Positions 43,463 through 50,903 of a stretch of 64,000 nucleotides of DNA are shown piece by piece. The stretch's first letter is position 1. The number at the start of each line of letters is the position of its first letter. The stretch is from assembly GCF_043729335.1 (NCBI RefSeq), contig NZ_JAYTLQ010000026.1, positions 124,001 through 188,000 of the forward strand, in the 5' to 3' direction. This DNA is from Crenothrix sp043729335 (GTDB lineage: Bacteria > Pseudomonadota > Gammaproteobacteria > Methylococcales > Methylomonadaceae). The translations under genes were made by a program, and so were the position numbers. The notes under the pieces were generated by a model. It ran no database searches. It was not told the DNA's origin and worked only from the letters and a program-made list of their open reading frames with translations.

Positions 43463-45703
43463 ATGAACAACTCTACAGATGTAAAAACAGACCGACGTTT
43501 CTCGCTGATATTGCTGTTTGCGCTGACTTTGTTTACCAGTGCATCGCTGATGTTTGTTATACAGCCTATGTTTGGCAAGATATTACTGCCCTTGCTCGGC
43601 GGATCGCCTGCGGTATGGAACACTTGCATGGTGTTTTATCAAACCATTTTGTTTCTGGGCTATTTTTACGCGCATGTACTTTCCACGCGCTTTAGCCAGC
43701 ATCAACAAATTTTGATACATATTGTGGTTATTGTTGTCAGTTTTTTGGCCTTGCCTTTAGGATTGCCCGATAACGCCGTGCCGCCCACAGAAGGCAATCC
43801 GGCGTTTTGGTTGTTCTGGATATTGTTGCTGGCGATTGGCTTGCCGTTTTTTGTGGTATCGACCACCGGGCCGCTAATTCAAAAATGGTTTGCCAGTGTT
43901 GGCCATCATACCAGTCATGATCCGTATTTTCTGTACGTAGCCAGTAATATCGGCAGTTTGTTGGCGCTATTAAGCTACCCGTTCTTACTGGAACCCAATA
44001 TCGGTTTGGCTAGCCAGAAGACACTGTGGAGTGTCGGTTATGGCGCACTGTGTGTATTAATTACAGTGTGTGCGTTTGTGTTATGGAAGTCGCAACAAAA
44101 CGTTTTGATTTCGGAAGCCGCTAGCGAAGACAAACAGGAGCTGAGTGTCGCCACCCGTTTGCATTGGCTGGTGCTGGCGTTTGTACCGTCCAGTTTACTG
44201 TTGGGTTTGACCAACTTCATCAGCACCGATATCGCCTCGGTGCCGTTGCTGTGGATTATTCCGCTGACTTTGTATTTGCTGTCGTTCGTTATTGTGTTTT
44301 CCAAATGGAATGACAAAATTCATCCGCTAATGGTGCAGTTGCAGCCGATCGTGTTGTTACCGTTTATTGCCTATTCTTTCATCAATCCCGCTGTATTGCC
44401 GTACTGGGTCGATTTGGGACTGCATCTGCTGGCGTTTTTTCTGGCGATTATGGTCTGTCATGGCGAGTTGGTTAAGAACCGGCCTTCCACCCAGCATCTG
44501 ACCACGTTTTATCTGATTATGTCGTTTGCCGGTATGCTGGGTGGTATGTTCAATAGCTTCGTCGCACCGTTTATTTTCAATGCGGTTTATGAATATCCGT
44601 TGATGATCGTGGCCGCGTTGTTGTTGCGTCCAGGTGTAAGGGCGGCATTTGCTGATGGTAAGCAAGCATTGTTACAAGCGGCATTCCCGTTGTTATTGAT
44701 TGTTGTCGGCACAGTGGTGTTTTTTAGTATTGATGATTGGTCGGCGTATTTTGATACGCTGGGCGTGGCATTGATTTTGTTAGTGGGTTTAACCTATAGC
44801 TTTAGAAATAAGCCTATTACTCTGGCTCTGTTATCGGGTGCGTTGATTGCCTTTACTATGGCATTGCACGGTTTGATGTCGAATACCTTATATCAGGAAC
44901 GCACATTTTTTGGTGTGCTGGCAGTGCGCGAAGCTACCATAATGGATGAGCAAGGTCACCCTGAAAAAGTCCATGAGCTGTTTCACGGCACTACCAAGCA
45001 CGGCGCACAACGCTTGAGCGCTGAAAATTCCCGCACCCCGTTAACCTATTACAGCGTACCAGGCCCGATGGGGCAGTTGTTTAAAGCCTACGATGGCGTG
45101 AGCCAGAACTGGAATGTCGGCGTGGTCGGTTTGGGCGCGGGGGCGTTAACGTGTTATGCCAAAGAAGGCCAAACCTGGACGCAATACGAGATTGATCCGC
45201 TGGTCGTTGCAATTGCCAGTGATCCTAAATATTTTACCTACATCAGCCAGTGTGGAAAAAATACCACAATGCGCGTGGGTGACGCACGCTTGTCCCTAGA
45301 TAAAGAACCGGATGCCAAGTTTGATTTGTTGGTGCTGGATGCATTTAGTTCGGATTCTGTGCCGACGCATTTGTTAACCCAGGAAGCCTTGGCGATGTAT
45401 TTCAAAAAACTCAAGCCGAATGGTTTGCTGGCTTTCCATATTACCAACCGGCATTTAGAGATTAAGCGCGTACTGGCAGATCATGCTAAAAACCTGCATT
45501 TCGATGGTTTGCTGCAAGAGTTTAAGCCCAAACAAGAAATGCCTTTGGTGGTTGACACCGATTGGGTGGTGATGGCTAAAGACAGCGCGGCGCTGGAGCC
45601 GTTGCGGGTAAGTGGTTTGGGCAGTTGGCAGAAATTGCCGTTGTCATTTGACTTAAAACCCTGGACGGATGATTTCACCAATATCGTCAGCATTTGGCGC
45701 TAG
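43463..45703 (+). CDS. Fused membrane / spermidine synthase-like protein
   Basis: 746-aa fusion. The first ~480 residues form about 12 membrane helices, starting with a block typical of this family (QPMFGKILLPLLGGSPAVWN). The C-terminal ~220 residues are a Rossmann-fold aminopropyl- or methyltransferase-like domain: VGVVGLGAGALTCYAKEG binds the nucleoside cofactor, QYEIDPLVVAIA holds the acidic ribose contact, and DLLVLDAFSSDSVPTHLLTQEA is the catalytic loop region. Such fusions are common in bacteria and have no proven substrate; true spermidine synthesis is doubtful. It is followed 9 bp later by the NIF3-like gene. Confidence 0.85.
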   Translation: MNNSTDVKTDRRFSLILLFALTLFTSASLMFVIQPMFGKILLPLLGGSPAVWNTCMVFYQTILFLGYFYAHVLSTRFSQHQQILIHIVVIVVSFLALPLGLPDNAVPPTEGNPAFWLFWILLLAIGLPFFVVSTTGPLIQKWFASVGHHTSHDPYFLYVASNIGSLLALLSYPFLLEPNIGLASQKTLWSVGYGALCVLITVCAFVLWKSQQNVLISEAASEDKQELSVATRLHWLVLAFVPSSLLLGLTNFISTDIASVPLLWIIPLTLYLLSFVIVFSKWNDKIHPLMVQLQPIVLLPFIAYSFINPAVLPYWVDLGLHLLAFFLAIMVCHGELVKNRPSTQHLTTFYLIMSFAGMLGGMFNSFVAPFIFNAVYEYPLMIVAALLLRPGVRAAFADGKQALLQAAFPLLLIVVGTVVFFSIDDWSAYFDTLGVALILLVGLTYSFRNKPITLALLSGALIAFTMALHGLMSNTLYQERTFFGVLAVREATIMDEQGHPEKVHELFHGTTKHGAQRLSAENSRTPLTYYSVPGPMGQLFKAYDGVSQNWNVGVVGLGAGALTCYAKEGQTWTQYEIDPLVVAIASDPKYFTYISQCGKNTTMRVGDARLSLDKEPDAKFDLLVLDAFSSDSVPTHLLTQEALAMYFKKLKPNGLLAFHITNRHLEIKRVLADHAKNLHFDGLLQEFKPKQEMPLVVDTDWVVMAKDSAALEPLRVSGLGSWQKLPLSFDLKPWTDDFTNIVSIWR

Positions 45704-45711
45704 GGATTTTT

Positions 45712-46032
45712 ATGGTCAAACTTTGTTTTTATGTGCCGGAAACGCATTTGGAATCGGTAAAAACGGCCTTGTTTGCTAAAGGTGCTGGCCAGTATAAGGC
45801 TTATGACCAATGTTGTTGGCAGGTGAGGGGAGAAGGGCAATTCAGGCCTTTGCAACATAGCCAGCCGTTTCTGGGTTTAATCAACCAACTGGAAAAAGTG
45901 CTGGAATATAAAGTGGAAATGGTTTGCGATGAGGCTATTGTTAAAGATGTGTTGTCGGCATTGATTAAAGCCCATCCTTATGAGGAGCCTGCTTATGAGA
46001 TTTACAGGATTTTGACAGCTGAGGATTTGTAG
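45712..46032 (+). CDS. Small NIF3/YqfO-like domain protein
   Basis: 106-aa protein with the CutA/NIF3 insert-domain fold pattern: MVKLCFYVPETHLESVKTALF at the N-terminus and the hallmark SALIKAHPYEEPAYEIYRI at the end. Stand-alone copies occur in many gammaproteobacteria, often annotated only as NGG1p-interacting-factor-3-like; function is unknown. I used the ATG at 45712; the open frame extends upstream to a TTG at 45694 that overlaps the preceding gene. Confidence 0.85.
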   Translation: MVKLCFYVPETHLESVKTALFAKGAGQYKAYDQCCWQVRGEGQFRPLQHSQPFLGLINQLEKVLEYKVEMVCDEAIVKDVLSALIKAHPYEEPAYEIYRILTAEDL

Positions 46033-46059
46033 TATTTGATAGTTTACCGAGGATATTTG

Positions 46060-46317
46060 ATGCAATGCAGAATCGGTTGTGGTGCCTGTTGTATTGCGCC
46101 ATCAATTTCGTCCGCCTTACCGTTGCATCCTTTGGGTAAGCCAGCTGGCGTGCGTTGCCTGCATTTGGATGCGGGCAATAAGTGTGCGATTTTTTTGTCG
46201 CCGAGCAGGCCATCGGTGTGTCATGGCTTTAAGGCGACAGTGGATGCGTGTGGCAGTTCCCGTGAACAAGCACTGGCTATTTTGTCGGAATGGGAGACTT
46301 TGACGGCAGAAAATTAA
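46060..46317 (+). CDS. YkgJ-family cysteine cluster protein
   Basis: 85-aa protein with eight cysteines: CRIGCGACC at the start, then GVRCLHLD, NKCAIF, SVCHGF and DACGS. This is the zinc- or iron-chelating YkgJ-type cluster. PLGKPAGVRCLHL is a family block. The ATG at 46060 is chosen over an upstream TTG because the motif normally begins a few residues in. It is the third gene in the run beginning at 43463. No biochemical role is known. Confidence 0.85.
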   Translation: MQCRIGCGACCIAPSISSALPLHPLGKPAGVRCLHLDAGNKCAIFLSPSRPSVCHGFKATVDACGSSREQALAILSEWETLTAEN

Positions 46318-46392
46318 AGTTGATTTTTCGGTTGTGTCTTTCGGAATTCATAGCATGATGATTTCGGTACCTTATCCACTAATTTATCCAGC

Positions 46393-49300
46393 TTACTGTG
46401 CTACAGTTTCAGCCTCGCTACACAACTGTCTCGCATCCGCTAAACACATCGCCAACAACACCTCAGGTACTTGATGGCTTTGGTTTAACGCCACCACCCG
46501 CACAATGGCCGCACCGTGCTCGGCGGTTAAAATTTTCTGCGGCAACAATTCCCCGTACAACCACACACTGACCTGATCCGCAGATGCAACCACCGTTTGC
46601 CCCGCCATTGCAGCGGCTCTTGCCAACATACTGGCGGCCAATAAATCCATTACCCCCGCCGTACACTGTTGCTGCAATAAAATCTCGGCTGCCTGTAATT
46701 TATCAACCGCACTTTTAAACAGCGGATTCGGTGGAATGGCTTCTTTTGCAACCGTTTCAACCAACACCTGGGCATTCAAGACGGGGGAGGCGACCCCCAA
46801 ACGCTGCATACTGCGCAACGTATGTGCCGCCATCGCCACCACCGGCAAATCCGCTTGCGACAGTTCTTCTGCCAACAATTCATCAGCTTCAGTACACGAT
46901 TCCAATATCACCAACAAACCACCACCTGCGCCCATAATCTGCTGAATACGCTGCTTAAAAGCATTTTGTACCGCCACAATCGCCAGCTTGATGTGGCTGT
47001 TATCTTCTTCGACAACCGTATCGGTGTGCTTAACAGCGGCCGATGTTTCTGTGGGCGCTGCACTGTTATCGGCACTAACAATGTCAAGCTCTTTAACTTC
47101 GGTGACAATGTCCTCTTTAGCGGCAGGTGATCCAGCCAAATCGTCAATCAAAGTCTCCAGCATTTTTTTGGAGACACCGACCACATCCTCTTCGGCATCG
47201 GGGTTGACCACATTATCAAACAAATCCCGCTTACCTTTAACCAGACTGGTGACGCGTTGCTCATAAGAATCTTCGGCCAGCAGCACAAAAACCTGCACTT
47301 TCTGTTGTTGCCCCAAGCGATGCACACGGGCAATGCGCTGATCCAGCACCGCCGGATTCCACGGCATATCCAGATTAATCAACACCGAAGCCGATTGCAG
47401 GTTTAAACCCACACCGCCCGCATCGGTGGAGATGAACACTTGTATGGCATCATCGTGTTCAAATTTATCCATCAATTCGCCGCGTTTGTGGCTAGGGATG
47501 CTGCCGTGCAAGCTCACACAGCCAAGCCCCATGCCATTGACCAACGTGGCAACCATCGCGGTCATTAACGCCCATTGCGAAAAAATCACCACTTTGTGGT
47601 TGCTCATCAGGCACAGCTCTTCCAATAGCCGCGACAACTCATCCAGCTTGGGCGAACCGAAGGTTTCTTTATCCACCAATCCCGCTGCATTACACGCCAT
47701 TCGCGCTTGTTGCAACGATGCCATCATGCGATTTTGTTCGCTGGGTGTTAATGGCCTGCGCCTGGCAATCTGAGCCAATAACGAGGCCGCCGACATGCCG
47801 GAATCGTGCAGTTCGCGCTGTTTTGGAGTCATGGCAATGTCCAACACCACCTCGGTACGCTCCGGTAACTGATCTTTTACCAAGCTGCGGTTACGCCGTA
47901 ACATCACCGTGCTAATCCGGCGGCGCAGTTCCGATAAGTTACGATAGCCAATGACTTTGCCGCGTTCATCAGTGACATGGAAATCCAGGAAACAGCGCCA
48001 TAATGGCCCCAGCACCCGCGCATCGATGACTTGCAACAGGCTGTACAAGTCTTCCAGACGGTTTTCCAGCGGCGTGCCAGACAGTACGAACACATAGCGC
48101 GAGGGGATGGATTTGACGTGTGCAGCAATTTTGGTGCGCCAGTTTTTAATGCGCTGCGCCTCATCCAGGATCACCAAATCCGGTTTCAGGGTTTCGCAGA
48201 TGACACTGCGGTCGCGCAACACCAGTTCGTAATTGATGATAAAGAACAGCGCGTCGGCACGGTAATTAACGGCGCGATTTTCTGCTGCACCCTGTACTAC
48301 TTGCACGGTGCGGCCAGTGAATTTAGTGATCTCCCGTGCCCATTGCTGCTTTAACGACGTTGGGCAAATGATCAGTACTTTTTGCACACCGGCATTGTCT
48401 GCCAACCAAATACTGGCGACAATGGATTGCAAGGTTTTACCAAGACCCATGTCATCAGCCAGCAATGCCCTGCCGCGTGAGGCCAAAAACGCCACGCCTT
48501 CAATCTGGTAAGGGAAGAGTTTGGCGGTAACGCCTGGCAAAACACCGTGCGCTTGTATAATCTGCTTGGAGATTTGCAGCGCCCGCAGTTGATGGCTGGC
48601 ATCTTCGGCACATTGGCGGGCATAGTTGTGCGCATCTTCGCCGATCTGGATGTCTTCACGCCCTGCAACGCGCTGGACAAACTGGAAAAAATCGTCCGGT
48701 AACCGTGCAGTAAACAGGCCGTCAGCATTGAAGAATTCGTGGAATATCAGCGCCAGTTCCACTTCAATTTCAGGTGTTTTGTGCAAGCGTATCTGTGGGT
48801 TGGTGGCGGAATCCCACGCCAGATACACAAACGAAATCGGCGAACCGGCAGCCTTTAAATCTTTATAACCAGGACGTTTTTTGGCGTAGTGTAATACGGC
48901 TTCGATATGTTTGCAGGTGCCAAGGCGGTTGCTGGCAAGATCAGGACAGGTGCAATAATTCATCCTCGCGGTTAGCGAACGGATATGGACGTGATAAGAC
49001 CGTTGCCACGGCGTGGCTGACACCAGTGAACTGGCTTGCCAGATACCAAAGGCCAGGTTACCACTGACTAAATTGACTTTAACTTCATTGCGGCCTTTTT
49101 TGACGCGTTCGTTAATTGCCTCATCCATTGCGCTGCCCAAACCTTGTTCGGGATCGTCGCTGCCAAATTGCTCGGCGTAACTGTATAACGCGGCGATGAC
49201 GTGTTTGCAGATGGGCCGTTCGTCGGGGCAATCACAGGCGGTCAGTAGCTGGTCGTCTTCGCCGCGTGCCAATTCCACCCAATAAGGTTGGTCGAGCCGT

Positions 49301-49461
49301 GAGCCTTCCACTTGGGCAATCACCGTCTGGTCTTGGACATCCAGGGCAAACACACGGTTTTCAATAAAATACGCCAGGCCTTTTTTAAGGGTGATCTCGG
49401 AGGTTAAGGTGCTTAAACGTTCGGTATCAAAGAGAAAAAAATCATTGCTCATGGCGTTCAC
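46393..49461 (-). CDS. SNF2-family DNA/RNA helicase with two SWIM zinc fingers
   Basis: 1022-aa ATPase. Two SWIM fingers lie at about residues 75-95 (ACDCPDERPICKHVIAAL) and 175-195 (YCTCPDLASNRLGTCKHIEA). The SNF2 core starts with LADDMGLGKTLQSIV, Walker B is LVILDEAQRIKN, and the C lobe has STDAGGVGLNLQ and ARVHRLGQQQKVQVFV. The C-terminal ~300 residues (Ala-rich, from about residue 745) are not a recognised domain. The gene is monocistronic. A role in DNA repair or transcription is inferred from the family only. Confidence 0.9.
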   Translation of the reverse strand: MNAMSNDFFLFDTERLSTLTSEITLKKGLAYFIENRVFALDVQDQTVIAQVEGSRLDQPYWVELARGEDDQLLTACDCPDERPICKHVIAALYSYAEQFGSDDPEQGLGSAMDEAINERVKKGRNEVKVNLVSGNLAFGIWQASSLVSATPWQRSYHVHIRSLTARMNYCTCPDLASNRLGTCKHIEAVLHYAKKRPGYKDLKAAGSPISFVYLAWDSATNPQIRLHKTPEIEVELALIFHEFFNADGLFTARLPDDFFQFVQRVAGREDIQIGEDAHNYARQCAEDASHQLRALQISKQIIQAHGVLPGVTAKLFPYQIEGVAFLASRGRALLADDMGLGKTLQSIVASIWLADNAGVQKVLIICPTSLKQQWAREITKFTGRTVQVVQGAAENRAVNYRADALFFIINYELVLRDRSVICETLKPDLVILDEAQRIKNWRTKIAAHVKSIPSRYVFVLSGTPLENRLEDLYSLLQVIDARVLGPLWRCFLDFHVTDERGKVIGYRNLSELRRRISTVMLRRNRSLVKDQLPERTEVVLDIAMTPKQRELHDSGMSAASLLAQIARRRPLTPSEQNRMMASLQQARMACNAAGLVDKETFGSPKLDELSRLLEELCLMSNHKVVIFSQWALMTAMVATLVNGMGLGCVSLHGSIPSHKRGELMDKFEHDDAIQVFISTDAGGVGLNLQSASVLINLDMPWNPAVLDQRIARVHRLGQQQKVQVFVLLAEDSYEQRVTSLVKGKRDLFDNVVNPDAEEDVVGVSKKMLETLIDDLAGSPAAKEDIVTEVKELDIVSADNSAAPTETSAAVKHTDTVVEEDNSHIKLAIVAVQNAFKQRIQQIMGAGGGLLVILESCTEADELLAEELSQADLPVVAMAAHTLRSMQRLGVASPVLNAQVLVETVAKEAIPPNPLFKSAVDKLQAAEILLQQQCTAGVMDLLAASMLARAAAMAGQTVVASADQVSVWLYGELLPQKILTAEHGAAIVRVVALNQSHQVPEVLLAMCLADARQLCSEAETVAQ

Positions 49462-49654
49462 GGTTAGCGAATAGAAGATTCGCTTTATTTTACATGAGGC
49501 TAGGGCAGGTTGAAGCTAATTCTGCAAAGCAGCCTATAATTTTAAGATAAATAGCTTTTGCCTTTGATTGAAGACAGATAAGATATCGCGTGTTCATGTT
49601 AGGCTAAATGTGCTATTGAATTGAAATCACTACAACGTATTTCAGGAGCTGATA

Positions 49655-49851
49655 ATGATTAAAATTTACAACCCTTAATTGACCGAGAAACTGAACTGGT
49701 TATGCCTTTAAACGATGAGTCGTATTTTAAGCAATTTTTTTTAGAATTGGGCGCACTGTGCTGGCGTAACGGTTTAGAGCTCAGCCCTAGCAATATTCAC
49801 AAAAAATTGGCAGATCAACAACAATTGCATTCACGAAATCAAGTGGCTTGA
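49655..49851 (+). pseudogene. DUF2442-like gene remnant
   Basis: After a ribosome-binding-site-like AGGAG (49645), ATG at 49655 opens a frame that stops after seven codons. One frame shift later the sequence continues as LQPLIDRETELVMP..., with SYFKQFFLELGALCWRNGLELSP and a short tail ending at 49851. The block FKQF...G.L.W.NG.ELSP is typical of DUF2442 proteins, often antitoxin-like partners of DUF4160. No partner is present. Translation could restart at ATG 49702 (49 aa). The rest of the 520-bp gap to 49985 shows nothing else. Confidence 0.55.
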
Positions 49852-49985
49852 TTTTTGGGTAGTCACAAAAATACTGCCAAGCACTGCGCAGTGTAAATAA
49901 ATCTTCAAAAACTGAGTTTGGCTGTATGTATTAAAATACACTCACGCTGCAATTAACAAGTGGCGGGGTATTATCATCTCCTCAC

Positions 49986-50294
49986 TTAAACTGCGTGTTC
50001 TTTAAGCCACTCTTTAAGCGCATTATTCATGCGTGTCTGCCAGCCTTTTCCAGTCGCACGAAAAGCGTCTAATACAGTGTTATCCACACGTAATGCAATC
50101 TGTGTTTTTTCAGAGCCGCTAGGTCTGCCGCGTCGTATACGGTTCAATTCAATACCTGCACGTAATTCTTCGTCGGTTGCTGGACGGTCGTCTTCATTAA
50201 TGCCGTCCCAGACAAAATCTTGCGACGGCGGCAGGTTTTGTACTGCCGATAGCACTTCTTCACGACTCATCGTATTCGTTTTCGAGCCAATCAT
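49986..50294 (-). CDS. brnA: BrnA-type antitoxin
   Basis: 102-aa ribbon-helix-helix protein that should neutralise the adjacent BrnT and repress the operon. The N-terminus is MIGSKTNTMSREEV, and the DNA-binding part is RRGRPSGSEKTQIALRVDNTVLDAFRATGKGWQTRMNNALKEWL, typical of BrnA. The start at 50294 is chosen because AGAGAGG lies just upstream; a longer frame to 50363 would overlap the toxin gene. It follows brnT by 13 bp, the normal toxin-first order. Confidence 0.88.
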   Translation of the reverse strand: MIGSKTNTMSREEVLSAVQNLPPSQDFVWDGINEDDRPATDEELRAGIELNRIRRGRPSGSEKTQIALRVDNTVLDAFRATGKGWQTRMNNALKEWLKEHAV

Positions 50295-50307
50295 GATAAA
50301 CCTCTCT

Positions 50308-50559
50308 TTATTTGTTACTTGCGCGTCGAAAGCTGATGATGCGTGTTGCATTGTCACGTTCAACGTGAACTACGGTGAGTACTGCCAAAAAACCCAATGC
50401 GTATGACATTGACTGTGTTCGCAATTCGCCGCTACGCGTTATTAATGCATCAAGTCGATAGAATGACTCAAGAACTTCGCCAGCATCAACAAAATCTAAC
50501 CCGTGCTTACTGAGATTTGATTGTCGCTTAGTTTCGTCCCAGGTGAGTTCTGTTTTCAT
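50308..50559 (-). CDS. brnT: BrnT-type ribonuclease toxin
   Basis: 83-aa toxin of the BrnT family, a RelE-like ribonuclease. It shows TWDETKRQSNLSKHGLDFVDAGEVLE, the diagnostic N-terminal block, and the C-terminal RIISFRRASNK with the catalytic basic residues. The length is slightly short but complete. Together with brnA it forms a type II toxin-antitoxin operon in the accessory stretch, just upstream of the phase-variable-looking LamG gene on the opposite strand. Confidence 0.9.
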   Translation of the reverse strand: MKTELTWDETKRQSNLSKHGLDFVDAGEVLESFYRLDALITRSGELRTQSMSYALGFLAVLTVVHVERDNATRIISFRRASNK

Positions 50560-50903
50560 AGTAATAATGTATATGCAATTATTTAATACGTCAAGATGCC
50601 TCCAAGCTATCTCTACGTAAATAAACCCCCAAAAACTGAGTTTAGCCGTTGAATTAACACATCCCTCAACTACAATTTAAACAGCCAAAAACTTTATAGT
50701 TTTGGCCCACAAACACGCAACAGGCTAACGCGCAAACAAAAAGCCCCTAAACAAGGAACTTACCATGACAATGGTTTCTAATCCAAGCACCAAGCACCAA
50801 GCACCAAGCACCAAGCACCAAGCACCAAGCACCAAGCACCAAGCACCAAGCACCAAGCACCAAGCACTCACGCAAGCTGATATTTTATTTCTCGCTAACG
50901 TTA
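50560..50903. other. Leader region of the LamG gene
   Basis: The gap between brnT and the annotatable LamG frame holds the ribosome-binding site AAGGA (about 50751), the ATG at 50765 and the heptanucleotide array described separately. From the ATG the frame reads through the array and stops at 50923, encoding 52 residues. The other frame carries the N-terminal signal sequence RKLIFYFSLTLLTTLGFSHQ. Confidence 0.7.
50785..50867 (+). repeat. Heptanucleotide tandem repeat (AAGCACC) x 11 plus a partial unit
   Basis: Eleven perfect copies of AAGCACC occupy 50785-50861, followed by AAGCAC. The array starts 20 nt after ATG 50765, which has AAGGA at a suitable distance. The number of bases from the ATG to the frame of the LamG protein is 1 modulo 3, so the ATG is out of frame. 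Ten or thirteen units would restore it; eleven and twelve do not. The array encodes KHQAPST repeats in the protein frame. Its position matches simple-sequence contingency loci that switch genes on and off by slippage. Confidence 0.85.

Noticed and set aside
43463..45703. True spermidine synthase
   Set aside because: The domain is fused to many membrane helices and no speD or speH is nearby, so polyamine synthesis is not supported.
11642..49944. A 15-bp identical string (TTAAAATACACTCAC) at 11642 and 49930
   Set aside because: In a 64-kb AT-rich window a pair of identical 15-mers is expected by chance about once or twice.
50764..50868. Heptanucleotide array as a CRISPR-like or minisatellite sequence without function
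   Set aside because: There are no spacers, and its location between a start codon and a signal peptide makes a coding contingency repeat the better reading.
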